In this document: one piece after another, positions 38,983 to 47,391 of the stretch
Layout of the letters: each line of letters opens with the position of its first letter
How positions within the stretch are numbered: the first letter of the stretch is position 1
Assembly (NCBI RefSeq): GCF_001580615.1
Contig: NZ_LHZC01000056.1
Location: 186,001 to 250,000, forward strand
Reading direction: 5' to 3'
DNA length: 64,000 nucleotides
Origin: Acetobacter malorum
Lineage (GTDB): Bacteria; Pseudomonadota; Alphaproteobacteria; Acetobacterales; Acetobacteraceae
Made by a program: the position numbers and the translations under genes
The notes under the pieces: model-generated
What the model was told of the DNA's origin: nothing
Databases searched by the model: none
The model's input: only the letters and a program-made list of their open reading frames with translations

Positions 38983-39717
38983 TCACGCGGTATGTACGCC
39001 CAGTGCATCAAGTAACAGACTACGTAGCCCTTCGAACCCTGGATCGGCATGCCGCCGAGGGCGCGGTATGGTAATGGGAACATCCACACGAATACGCCCC
39101 CGTTCAAGTACCACCGCACGGTCAGCAAGAAGAAGCGCCTCGTCCACATCATGTGTCACAAGCAGAACCGCACACCCATGCTTCTTCCACAAATCAGCCA
39201 CCAGTTTCTGCATCTTTAACCGCGTCAGTGCGTCCAGAGCAGCGAACGGTTCATCCAGCATCAGAAAGGCCGGCTCCCTCACAAGGGCTCGGGCAAGCGC
39301 CGCGCGCTGCGCTTCTCCACCCGAGAGCGTAAGCGGCCATGCATTGCTACGATGAGATAGTCCGACCTCCTCCAGAACGGTTTCCGCCCGCTGCCGGATA
39401 CCTTTGTCTTCCTGCCCCAGCACAATATTCTTCCACACACGTTTCCACGGGAGAAGCCGGTGTTCCTGAAACACAACCGAGACTTTACGCGGTCTGGTTA
39501 CGGCCCCGTCGGTCACGGGATCAAGCCCGGCCAGGGTTCTCAACAGGGTTGATTTGCCCGATCCGCTATGCCCCAGCAGAGCAACAAACTCACCGGGAGC
39601 AATCGCCAGATCCAGTCTATTCAGAACAGGAGGACCATTGTTGAACCGTCGCGTGAGCTGTTCCACGATCACGGCCGTACCGGGATCAGCTTCAGAATAA
39701 GAATGTGTGGAGGTCAT
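38983..39717 (-). CDS. ssuB: ABC transporter ATP-binding protein, SsuB-like
   Basis: 244 residues. Walker A is GHSGSGKST (49-57), the signature LSGGE is at 131-135, Walker B FLMLDEP at 151-157, with H-loop VTHDVDEA. The size and the tail RPRRHADPGFEGLRSLLL fit the aliphatic sulfonate subgroup. It overlaps the permease stop (39714-39717, ATGA) and forms an inner-membrane importer with it. The SsuA-like gene at 40740 is divergent and nearest. Confidence 0.92.
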   Translation of the reverse strand: MTSTHSYSEADPGTAVIVEQLTRRFNNGPPVLNRLDLAIAPGEFVALLGHSGSGKSTLLRTLAGLDPVTDGAVTRPRKVSVVFQEHRLLPWKRVWKNIVLGQEDKGIRQRAETVLEEVGLSHRSNAWPLTLSGGEAQRAALARALVREPAFLMLDEPFAALDALTRLKMQKLVADLWKKHGCAVLLVTHDVDEALLLADRAVVLERGRIRVDVPITIPRPRRHADPGFEGLRSLLLDALGVHTA

Positions 39718-40556
39718 GCCTTACGCCCTTTTCGTCCATCTGGGCGCCAGGCCAGCAGAGTGCTTTCGAGAAAACGGACAATCTGATCGGATATCAGGCC
39801 CAGCACACCGTAAACGAGAAGACCTACAAGAATGATATCCGTACGCAGGAAATCCTGAGCGTCCATCATCATGTGCCCGATACCGCTTTCCGCATTCACC
39901 TGCTCGGCGACGACCAGCATCAGCCAGGACACGCCAACGGCGTAACGCAGTCCTGTCAGGAAATCTGGCAATGCTCCGGGAAGAAACACGTCCCGGATCG
40001 TCTGCCACCGTGAAAGACCCAGCGTAGACGCCATTTCCACAAGCTTAGGATCAATGGATCGGATCCCTTTATGCAGATTCAAATAGATCGGAAACGTCGC
40101 ACCTAGCGCAACAAGCAGGATCTTGGGTGTCTCACCAATTCCGAACCACAGGATAAATAGCGGCACAAGCGCCAGAGCAGGCAAAGTCCGCAAGACTTGC
40201 AGAGGCGCATCAACAACGTCCTCCCCAATACGGGACAAACCTGAAATCAACGCCAGCACCACGCCTAAGGTAATCGCCACCCCCAGACCACTTCCTGCCC
40301 GCAGAAGCGATACTCCAAGATTGAAAGGAAGCGTTCCGTCATGCACTAGTGTCCAGCCCGTCACGACAATCTGGATCGGCGACGCCACGAGCCGCGTCGA
40401 AAGAACCCCTAAAGAGCACGCAACCTGCCAGAGACAAACCAGCGCAACGGGAGACATGTAACGCCTTATGGAGGAGACAAGCGCTCTCAAACTCTGGGTT
40501 TTCCCTCTGGATTCAGCAGTCTTGTACAGTCCAGTCAGCGTGATGGCGTCTGACAT
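39714..40556 (-). CDS. ssuC: ABC transporter permease, SsuC-like
   Basis: About 280 residues from ATG 40556. Six predicted membrane segments (VALVCLWQVACSLGVL onward). The cytoplasmic coupling loop ASTLGLSRWQTIRDVFLPGA has the EAA-type Gly. The binding-protein-dependent permease ends with the LVYGVLGLISDQIVRFLE segment common in SsuC. Translationally coupled to the ATPase gene. Confidence 0.92.
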   Translation of the reverse strand: MSDAITLTGLYKTAESRGKTQSLRALVSSIRRYMSPVALVCLWQVACSLGVLSTRLVASPIQIVVTGWTLVHDGTLPFNLGVSLLRAGSGLGVAITLGVVLALISGLSRIGEDVVDAPLQVLRTLPALALVPLFILWFGIGETPKILLVALGATFPIYLNLHKGIRSIDPKLVEMASTLGLSRWQTIRDVFLPGALPDFLTGLRYAVGVSWLMLVVAEQVNAESGIGHMMMDAQDFLRTDIILVGLLVYGVLGLISDQIVRFLESTLLAWRPDGRKGRKA

Positions 40557-40660
40557 CGCGGGTCCTCTCACAGGCAACATTAGGTGCCTACCTTCTCTAT
40601 TCTACGCGCAGATGTCAGGTGAATATTTTAAATATCAATGTTTAACGTGATTTAATTGTT

Positions 40661-40688
40661 CCTCAGCAGATATGCCATCAGGCTGAGG
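40661..40688. promoter_or_regulatory. Leader hairpin between divergent ssuC and ssuA genes
   Basis: CCTCAGC (40661-40667) pairs with GCTGAGG (40682-40688) around a 14-nt loop, in the 183-bp divergent region. It lies 50 bases upstream of the SsuA start. A weak GCTTTCCTGTTT follows; attenuation is possible but unproven. The upstream A/T-rich block (40622-40660) probably holds promoters. Confidence 0.4.
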
Positions 40689-40739
40689 GCTTTCCTGTTT
40701 ATGCAGGGTCGGTTCCCAGATTTGAACGAGTTAATTTTT

Positions 40740-41678
40740 ATGGCCTCTGTAAGAAAACTCCTGTCCTTTGTGGCGGCACTTTTTTGGACAATCTCTTTTG
40801 CCCACGCAGAAGATACCCTGATCGTCGCTGATCAGAAAGGACAGCAGAAGGCCCTTCTTGAGGCCGCCGGACAGGATAAAAATCTTTCCTACACTCTTCA
40901 ATGGACCGAATTTGAAGCCGCTGCTCCCCTTTTGCAGGCGCTTGCGGCAAACGCAGTGGATACAGGAATTGCAGGAGACGGCCCCTTCCTTTTTGCATGG
41001 GGAGCTAATCTGCCCATCAAAGCCGCCTTTCTTGTTCCCCCCAGAGGAGGCGGAGAGTCGACCGCTGTAATCACGACGACCTCATCGCCCATTCACAACG
41101 CGGCGGACCTGTCAGGCAAAAGGATTGGAACGGGCAAAGGCTCGATTGGCCATTTGCTGCTTCTACGCCTGATTGCGACAGGCGCCATTCCTGCCCCCAC
41201 TCCTCATATCGTTTTTCTGGCACCTGCTCAGGCCAAGGCTGCCCTTGATACGAAACAGATTGATGCCTGGTCCACATGGGAGCCGTATGTCTCGCTGGCG
41301 GTCGTCCAAAGCCACGCACACAACATTGTGGATGGTCGGAACGTCATGCCCAACAACAGTTTCTTTGTTGCCACTAACAAGGCTCTGGCAACAAAACACG
41401 TGCGACTTGCAGATTTCTATAAACGAATGACGGCGGCCTACGCGTGGGGAACAGAGCATCAAGCTGAATACGCAGCCATTCTGGGCCGCCAGACCGGCCT
41501 GCCCCTTCCGGTCGCAACGGTCGTAGCTAAACACCTCATCGCCGCTCCGGCGCCTTTGACGCCAAAGGTCATTCAGCAGGAACAGACGACGCTGGACGCC
41601 TATCGTTCCGGCGGTTTTCTGAGAGATGCAGGGAAGCTGGAAGATGCTTTCGATCTGACAGTTTCCCCCTCACAATAA
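40740..41678 (+). CDS. ssuA: ABC substrate-binding protein, SsuA-like
   Basis: 312 residues from ATG 40740, giving a clean Sec signal peptide (VRKLLSFVAALFWTISFAHA); a start at 40656 would bury it. The start LIVADQKGQQKALLEAAGQ, the SP-binding loop LAANAVDTGIAGDGPFLFAW and DAWSTWEPYVSLAVVQ are typical of aliphatic-sulfonate binding proteins. It is divergent from SsuBC and followed by the interrupted SfnC-like gene. It closely resembles the binding protein at 52626 in layout. Confidence 0.9.
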   Translation: MASVRKLLSFVAALFWTISFAHAEDTLIVADQKGQQKALLEAAGQDKNLSYTLQWTEFEAAAPLLQALAANAVDTGIAGDGPFLFAWGANLPIKAAFLVPPRGGGESTAVITTTSSPIHNAADLSGKRIGTGKGSIGHLLLLRLIATGAIPAPTPHIVFLAPAQAKAALDTKQIDAWSTWEPYVSLAVVQSHAHNIVDGRNVMPNNSFFVATNKALATKHVRLADFYKRMTAAYAWGTEHQAEYAAILGRQTGLPLPVATVVAKHLIAAPAPLTPKVIQQEQTTLDAYRSGGFLRDAGKLEDAFDLTVSPSQ

Positions 41679-41723
41679 ATACGTTCTGTTATCTGCAGGA
41701 TTGAGGAAAAACGGAGAACCGTT

Positions 41724-42887
41724 ATGGATGACAATCAATTTCCCCCCACAACCAGCACCACGGCTACGGACAAAGCCCTCGACGAACTGGTTCAGGTCTT
41801 TGCCGAGCGTGCACCACGCTATGACCGCAGCGGCAGTATCGCGGTCGAGAACCTGCATGATCTTCATGAAGCAGGTTTCCTCACTCTGGCATTGCCAAAA
41901 ACGGCGGGGGGAGAGGATATTTCCCTTCGTACTGTGACGGAGATCATCAGCCGTCTTGCACAGGGCGATCCATCAACCGCTCTTATTCTGGCCATGCAGT
42001 ATCTGCAATCCGCTACCTTTGCACAGTCATCTCAATGGTCAGACGAGGTAAAGCAGGAACTGTTCGAGAGCATTCGTCAGGAAGGCGCTCTCATCAACAC
42101 GCTGCGCGTGGAGCCGGAACTCGGCACACCGGCTCGTGGTGGCCTACCCGACACGACTGTCAGCCGAAACGGTTCGACATGGCGCATTTCCGGTCGCAAG
42201 ATCTTCTCGACAGGCTCGACAGCCCTTCAATGGGGCATTGTCTGGGCTAAAACAAATGATACCGAACCCAAAGTCGGACCGGTCCTCGTTCCGCTCGACC
42301 TGAAAGGTGTGCGTATCGAGAAAAGCTGGCATCAGCTTGGAATGCGCGCCACCGGAAGTCACACCATCATTTTTGATAATGTGGAGATTCCGAAACGCTA
42401 TATTGGCCTTTTGGCGTCCCCTCTCGCAAAAGAGAATGTTCCAATCGCGATTGCAAGTTGACATGCGGTTGTCATAGCTGGCCTCTATAACGGCATAGCC
42501 ATTACTGCACGGAACTGGCTGGTGGCGTTTCTTCACAGCCGTAAACCCTCCAACCTAGGAACGTCTCTGGCAAGGCTGCCTCGTTTTCAGATCCTGCTAG
42601 GAGAAATCGATGCCCTGCTTTTGTCCAATGAAGCTTTGATTAACCATACGATCACGCTTACGGAACAAGGCGCAGACACCGATACCACCGCTGGACTGGC
42701 CAAACAGGTCATCACGGAAAATGCCATTGCAGCCGTCAGTAAAGCGGTTGCCGCCATAGGCAATCCCGGTCTGAGTCAGGATAACCCACTTGAACGACAT
42801 TACCGCAATGTCCTGTGCGGCCGCATTCACACGCCACAGGCTGACAGTGCCCTGCTGGCCGCAGGGTGCGAAGCACTGAAGGTTTAG
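41724..42887 (+). pseudogene. SfnC-like acyl-CoA dehydrogenase-fold flavoenzyme, interrupted by one in-frame TGA
   Basis: The frame codes 245 residues (TEIISRLAQGDPSTALILAM, GSTWRISGRKIFSTGS, KSWHQLGMRATGSHTIIFDN) up to TGA at 42459-42461. It then continues in the same frame for 141 residues (HAVVIAGLYNGIAITARNWL, SNLGTSLARLPRF) to a normal stop. The two halves together match the family and equal the 386-residue homologue at 6506. The sequence around the stop, IAIAS-TGA-HAVVIAG, fits a family tryptophan (TGG to TGA), a single-base change. No frameshift is needed. Family members are FMNH2-dependent monooxygenases of dimethylsulfone metabolism. Whether it is a real nonsense mutation, a sequencing error or readthrough cannot be told here. 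Confidence 0.85.
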
Positions 42888-42902
42888 AGAGGAAAAGGGC
42901 CG

Positions 42903-44510
42903 TCAGATGTTTTCCAGAACTCTGAAACCATGGGTTCCATCTTTCTCAAGCTGAGCAACCAGTCCGTACTCCCAGTCCAGATAGGCCTGCATAGCCTCTA
43001 CTGCATTATCCGTACCCTCGTAAGGCCGTTTGTAAACATCATCCGGTGTCGAAAAGGCCTGCACCTCGTCCAGCCCTGTTTCAAGCGCATACCCAGTCGC
43101 CTGCCAGGCTTCCGTACCGCCCTTCAAAGCACGAACCCGACAACTTCCGCCGACAAGGTCCGCCGCAGCCAGATAAGCTGCTATACCATTCGGGGACACC
43201 AGAACGATCTCTCTGGCTTCGCGAATTGTCGGATGAGACACCGGAACCGGCCGGATCACGAACCGCGCCCCCGGAATATGTCCTTTCCGGAAGGCCGGAC
43301 TGCCAGCAAGATCCAACACCAGAATATCGCCGCCCTCAAGACGATCATGCAGTTCTACAGCAGAAATCATTTCCACATCAGGCAAGGGCTTTGAAAGCAG
43401 AGGTGCTTCCTGCCCTGTTTCAAACGGCAGGCCATCCCATTCTTCCAGAACGTAAACTTCATTCCACCCCAACTGCCTGAGCCAGTGAGCCGTCATTCTG
43501 GCTCGAACCCCATCATTGTCTGTCAAAACAAGGGTTCCATGCCGCACGCCCACCCATTCATCCGTCGCCTGAACAAGCTGGCCGCCCGGTGCGGACCGGA
43601 AACCCTTCAGGTGCCCTTCCACATATTCTTCAGGCGAACGAACATCCAGCCGATAAACAGTCCGCTGCGGATCCGTCAGAAGTCTCTCCAGACCCTCCAC
43701 TGTAACAGGCCGAACGCCTGTCCGCTCTGCCAGCAACTCCGCGCGAGCTTGGACCGCCTGATGATTTTGCTCTGAAACGTCTGCTCCTTTGCGAGCAGCG
43801 CCCTGTTCGAGCGAAAGTCCTTCCAGCGTCCAGCCAATCGTGCCGTTTCGAAGCGCAAAAACCGGATTGGGAATTCCGGCATTGACGAGAGACTGCGTAC
43901 CGATAATGGATCTTGTCCGTCCCGCGCAATTCACAATGACGGTTGTTTCTGGCGAAGGCGCAATATCCCGAACCCGTAACACCAACTCTCCCCCCGGAAC
44001 CGAACGGCCTCCCGGGATAGCCATAACATTGTATTCAATGAACCGGCGCGCATCGAGAATGACAAGATCATCGCCACGCTTAATCCTGTCATGAACCTCG
44101 CGCGCCGGCAAAGAGGGTGTATGGCGCACATGCTCAACAAGTTCGCCAAATGCCTTCGATGGGACGTTCACATCAATGAATATCTCGCCCCCCGAACGCT
44201 TCCAGCCCTCCAGACCGCCCTCAAGTGCCGATACAGCCGAATATCCAAGAGACTGAAGCAGGTGAACTGCTTTTGTTACCCGGCCTTCTCCATTATCATA
44301 CACAATAATGGGTACGTCTTTGCGCGGTACCAGGCCAGCAATGCGCTCTTCAATACGCCCAACGGGCAAATTGACCGCGAAGAGCGGATGCGCCGAGGCA
44401 AAAGGTCCTTCTTCACGCACATCCAGCAGCGCAATTTCAGCACCGTTTTTGAGACTCTGCCTTACGCTTTCCGAAGAGATCACTGGCAGAAGGTGTGTAA
44501 TGCGGTTCAT
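42903..44510 (-). CDS. Four-domain rhodanese-like protein with one canonical active site
   Basis: 535 residues from ATG 44510 (CAGGAG nine bases before). Four rhodanese-fold repeats in tandem: about 10-112, 135-235, 266-365 and 382-480. The active-site loop has its cysteine only in repeat 2 (Cys195 in CAGRTR). The other loops read DNGEGR (Asp72), DNDGVR (Asp331) and SPNGIA (Ser439). Repeats 2 and 3 keep the LDARxxxEY and LDVRSPEEY strands. A sulfur transfer role through Cys195 with regulatory or binding inactive repeats is likely. The start overlaps the stop of the thiol dioxygenase gene (ATGA), and both lie downstream of an adducin-like gene, so a persulfide/thiol oxidation module is inferred. 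Confidence 0.9.
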   Translation of the reverse strand: MNRITHLLPVISSESVRQSLKNGAEIALLDVREEGPFASAHPLFAVNLPVGRIEERIAGLVPRKDVPIIVYDNGEGRVTKAVHLLQSLGYSAVSALEGGLEGWKRSGGEIFIDVNVPSKAFGELVEHVRHTPSLPAREVHDRIKRGDDLVILDARRFIEYNVMAIPGGRSVPGGELVLRVRDIAPSPETTVIVNCAGRTRSIIGTQSLVNAGIPNPVFALRNGTIGWTLEGLSLEQGAARKGADVSEQNHQAVQARAELLAERTGVRPVTVEGLERLLTDPQRTVYRLDVRSPEEYVEGHLKGFRSAPGGQLVQATDEWVGVRHGTLVLTDNDGVRARMTAHWLRQLGWNEVYVLEEWDGLPFETGQEAPLLSKPLPDVEMISAVELHDRLEGGDILVLDLAGSPAFRKGHIPGARFVIRPVPVSHPTIREAREIVLVSPNGIAAYLAAADLVGGSCRVRALKGGTEAWQATGYALETGLDEVQAFSTPDDVYKRPYEGTDNAVEAMQAYLDWEYGLVAQLEKDGTHGFRVLENI

Positions 44511-45103
44511 GCAGCCCTGCTCCTGGAACGATCCCAAAGATTGGGAACATCCTCGCTGGAATATCCGGATATAAAAGTCTTCTCGATGCCACTGGTCTCG
44601 TCGTAAACGGCGCGCGAAACGCCACCGATATTGGCACCGTAGACATGGATGGAAATAGACGTCTGGTCCGGCAGAGCATTGGCCACGAGATGATAGTCAT
44701 TCACCCCTGGTGCCAGAAACGCGACTTCACCCGGCTCCAGAAAATCCGTTTCTCCTTTTTCAAAACGTCCATCGTCCCTGCGCGTAAACTGCGTTTCGCT
44801 TTCCTTACCACGGAGCATCCCGATCAACCCCCAGACTCGATGATCGTGCAAAGGTGTTTTCTGTCCCGGTCCCCAGACGAAACTGACAACAGAGAACCGC
44901 TCCAATGGATCACAGTGAAGGAGATACTGGCTGTAACGTTCCGGATGTGGTCGGGTATAAGTTTCAGGCAACCAGTCATCGCGCGAGACCAGGGTTTTCA
45001 GAAGCTCCGCACCCACTTTCTGGAGTGACGCAGCGTCAGAGTGTGTCTCGAAAAGCCGCGTAAATCCGAAAACAAACTCCCGTAGTGGCTCAATATTCGT
45101 CAT
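44507..45103 (-). CDS. Cysteine dioxygenase type I family thiol dioxygenase
   Basis: 198 residues, cupin fold. Iron ligands His86 and His88 (PLHDHRVWG) and His138 (NDYH) keep mammalian cysteine dioxygenase spacing (86, 88, 140). The Ser-His-Tyr triad is Ser151, His153 and Tyr155 (SIHVYG; 153, 155, 157 in rat). The Cys crosslinked to Tyr in animals is absent, as in most bacterial forms. It oxidises cysteine or 3-mercaptopropionate to the sulfinate using O2. Substrate preference cannot be called. It is coupled to the rhodanese gene downstream. Confidence 0.9.
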   Translation of the reverse strand: MTNIEPLREFVFGFTRLFETHSDAASLQKVGAELLKTLVSRDDWLPETYTRPHPERYSQYLLHCDPLERFSVVSFVWGPGQKTPLHDHRVWGLIGMLRGKESETQFTRRDDGRFEKGETDFLEPGEVAFLAPGVNDYHLVANALPDQTSISIHVYGANIGGVSRAVYDETSGIEKTFISGYSSEDVPNLWDRSRSRAA

Positions 45104-45118
45104 TGATCTCGCAGTCCT

Positions 45119-45925
45119 TTAATCAAGCAGATCTGGCTCAAGTGCGACGATCCAGTCCCATAAAGGCTGGAACGAATAATAGGCGCCCTGCGCCGTCCCG
45201 ACCTGGCTGGCAGTCAGCCGTGCAATATCCGGTGCAATAGGCTTCAGTGGCCCGGCGGCCTGCGCCAGAAGCTGAGTATGGGCAGCATTGTCCATGGCCA
45301 GAAACCACCACGCCACAGCCTCAACAGTTGGTCCGGCGGTCAGGAGGCCGTGATTCTGAAGGATCAGGCCTTTTCGATGGCCCAGTGTTTCCGCCAGACG
45401 GTCACCTTCACTGTCATCCAGTACCACGCCGCTAAAAGGGTCGAAAACCGCATGATCCTCGTAAAAAGCACAGGAATCCTGCGTGATGGGCAGCAGCTCG
45501 GTTCCTAATGCAGAAAACGCCTTGCCGTATGTAGAGTGGGTATGCGCCGCAGCGACCACATCCGGACGGGCCCGGTGCAGCGCCGAATGAATGGTAAAAC
45601 CCGCTGTATTGATCGGACGATCCCCGATCAGGATATTTCCTTCATGATCCACGAGCTGAAGATCAGAAACCTTGATTTGGGAGAAATGCACAGCCAGCGG
45701 ATTGATCCAGTACCGGTCCGGGAACTCAGGATCACGAGCGGTTACATGGCCTGCAAGCCCCTGATCGAAGCCATATCGCCCAAATAGCCGAAACGTAGCG
45801 GCAAGCCGCTGCTTGCGGTGAAGCCGCTCCGCCTCAAACGTCGCTGCGGGTGTGCGTGGCTGAAGATGGTGCGTCCTCGCACGAACGTCCTGCAGGGACG
45901 AAATGTTATACTGTGTCGCACTCAT
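45119..45925 (-). CDS. Class II aldolase/adducin family protein
   Basis: 268 residues. Zinc ligands His128 and His130 (AHTHSTYG) and His192 (LQNHGLLT) are present. As at 2723, the FucA catalytic Glu position is replaced in TAGFTIHSALH, so aldol cleavage is uncertain. An N-terminal extension of about 30 residues precedes the fold. First gene of the operon aldolase-fold protein, thiol dioxygenase, rhodanese, with 15 bp to the next gene. A role on a sulfur-linked keto acid or mercapto acid is inference. Confidence 0.85.
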   Translation of the reverse strand: MSATQYNISSLQDVRARTHHLQPRTPAATFEAERLHRKQRLAATFRLFGRYGFDQGLAGHVTARDPEFPDRYWINPLAVHFSQIKVSDLQLVDHEGNILIGDRPINTAGFTIHSALHRARPDVVAAAHTHSTYGKAFSALGTELLPITQDSCAFYEDHAVFDPFSGVVLDDSEGDRLAETLGHRKGLILQNHGLLTAGPTVEAVAWWFLAMDNAAHTQLLAQAAGPLKPIAPDIARLTASQVGTAQGAYYSFQPLWDWIVALEPDLLD

Positions 45926-45943
45926 AGGTTCTTCCTTGAGAAA

Positions 45944-46027
45944 TCAGTATCCACGCCTCAGATCCAACCGTGCTTCCAGCGGTCGCCCCTGAAGGAAATT
46001 TTCAAAATTTCGGGCGATGCTGCGCCC
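45944..46027 (-). pseudogene. Possible 3' remnant of a 2-hydroxyacid dehydrogenase
   Basis: One frame ends with GRSIARNFENFLQGRPLEAR and then LDLRRGY before TGA at 45944-45946. This resembles the C-terminus of D-2-hydroxyacid dehydrogenases (NxxRFLxGxPLxNVVDxxRGY). Nothing upstream is recognisable as the Rossmann domains. It occupies the 229-bp gap between the SsuD-like and adducin-like genes, whose remaining bases hold the palindrome at 45995. Confidence 0.35.
45995..46011. promoter_or_regulatory. 17-bp palindrome upstream of the aldolase-thiol dioxygenase-rhodanese operon
   Basis: GAAATTTT (45995-46002), C, AAAATTTC (46004-46011) is a perfect inverted repeat 70 bases upstream of the adducin-like start. 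It is a good candidate for a dimeric regulator, possibly the LysR protein encoded at 47392. No binding motif is claimed. Confidence 0.4.
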
Positions 46028-46154
46028 ACACAGGCCATCACGTCTGACTGGAACGAGGAAATATCTGGCGCCAGCCGAATTTTGAGAGGCGTATAAAAAG
46101 GGAGCTGAGCGCCCGGAAGCTAAGGGGCCCCCAATTAGACGCGTTTACCATGCT

Positions 46155-47249
46155 TCAGGCGGCCTTCTTGCCAGAACGCTGGTCTTCTTTTGCAACCAGT
46201 TCATGAACACGTGGCAACAGATCCCGTCCATAGTCATAGGCATCTCCCAGCGGATCAAACCCACGAATCAGAAAGGTTGAAATTCCCAGACGATAGTAAT
46301 CCAGAAGGGCTTCAGCCACCTGATCCGGGGTTCCCACCAATGAGGTGGAGTTACCTTTAGCGCCTGTCAGAGCAGCAATGCCCGTCCAGAGGCATTTGTC
46401 CAGCCTTGAGCCTTGCTCGGCCGCAGCCAGCAGACGGCGGGACCCTTCATTCGGAATAATGGAAGAGCGGACGTAGCCCGTTTTTTCCTGAAGAACCCTG
46501 GCCTTTTCGAGAATGGCATCAGCCTTGGCCCAAGCGGCTTCTTCAGTGTCAGCCAATATTGGCCTAAGGGAGAGCGAAAATCGTAGGTTACTGCGCCCTG
46601 CCTTTTCCGCAGCAGCCCGAACACGGGAAACGGTTTCCCGAACCTGCTGGTAGGTTTCCCCCCACAGAGCGTAAACGTCTGCCTGTTCTCCGGCGACGGC
46701 AATCGCTTCTTCCGAAGACCCACCGAAGTAAACCGGAATAGCGTGCCCCTGATAGGGAAGGACGCGGGACTGGGCACCACGCACAGTGTAGAACTTGCCT
46801 TGGTAATCAAACGGCTCCAGGCTCCTCCATTCCCGACGCACAATCTCAAGATATTCGCGGGTTCGAGCATAACGCTCTGCTTTGACAGTGTGATCACCAT
46901 CAGCCTGAAGTTCCGTATCACTCCCGCCCGTGATGATATGAACGGCGGCCCGCCCACGGCTGATCTGATCCAGCGTCGCAAACTGGCGAGCCGCCAGAGT
47001 TGGCGCTGTAAATCCGGGGCGATGCGCCACCATCAGGCCCAGCGTCCGTGTGGCTGCAGCGACATACTGGGCCAGCAGGATGCTCTCGGGTGAATTGGAA
47101 TGAAAGGCGATCAGCACCCGATCAAAACCGCCATTTTCATGGATTTTGGCGGTCGTTTCGATATGGGCAAGATCAATGACCGGCCCGGTGGGGGGAATAA
47201 TCTCGGAATGGTTCTGGCTGTTCACGAACCCGATAAATTCCACAGGCAT
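46155..47249 (-). CDS. LLM flavin-dependent alkanesulfonate-type monooxygenase (SsuD-like)
   Basis: 364 residues of the luciferase fold in the SsuD branch. Visible motifs: PPTGPVIDLAHIETTAKIHE, FDRVLIAFHSNSPES, ATRTLGLMVAHRPGFTAPT, ISRGRAAVHIITGG, VYFGGSSEEAIAVAGEQAD and the C-terminal GTPDQVAEALLDYY. SsuD uses FMNH2 and O2 to cut C-S in alkanesulfonates, giving an aldehyde and sulfite. Length (SsuD 381) and conserved Arg/His residues fit. It is divergent from the LysR gene and could be its main target. Confidence 0.88.
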   Translation of the reverse strand: MPVEFIGFVNSQNHSEIIPPTGPVIDLAHIETTAKIHENGGFDRVLIAFHSNSPESILLAQYVAAATRTLGLMVAHRPGFTAPTLAARQFATLDQISRGRAAVHIITGGSDTELQADGDHTVKAERYARTREYLEIVRREWRSLEPFDYQGKFYTVRGAQSRVLPYQGHAIPVYFGGSSEEAIAVAGEQADVYALWGETYQQVRETVSRVRAAAEKAGRSNLRFSLSLRPILADTEEAAWAKADAILEKARVLQEKTGYVRSSIIPNEGSRRLLAAAEQGSRLDKCLWTGIAALTGAKGNSTSLVGTPDQVAEALLDYYRLGISTFLIRGFDPLGDAYDYGRDLLPRVHELVAKEDQRSGKKAA

Positions 47250-47277
47250 GACTGAAGCCCCTAAAAAACTATAATGG

Positions 47278-47294
47278 ATTGTGGTATTGACAAT
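47278..47294. promoter_or_regulatory. Candidate LysR binding site between ssuD-like and lysR genes
   Basis: ATTGT (47278-47282) and ACAAT (47290-47294) form an inverted repeat with 7-bp centre (GGTATTG), like LysR half sites. TTGACA (47287-47292) overlaps its right half and could be a -35 for the LysR gene. Candidate -10 CATAAT (47313-47318) is 20 bp off, longer than ideal. Confidence 0.45.
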
Positions 47295-47391
47295 ATACTC
47301 ATTTTCTTACGTCATAATTCAAGCAAGAAACATTAATTCCACACTTTTGCATGGTTAATTATAGACCATGCCTCCAGCATGGAGCGCTGCT

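Noticed and set aside
42459-42461. TGA as selenocysteine codon
   Set aside because: The family has no catalytic Cys or Sec there, a Trp fits, and no selenocysteine insertion hairpin was noticed directly downstream.
43046-43480. 144-residue plus-strand frame, Pro-rich
   Set aside because: Antisense to the rhodanese gene, whose four repeats are well supported.
46124-46131. GGGGCCCC palindrome after the SsuD-like gene as terminator
   Set aside because: Too short, with no T-run on the transcribed strand.
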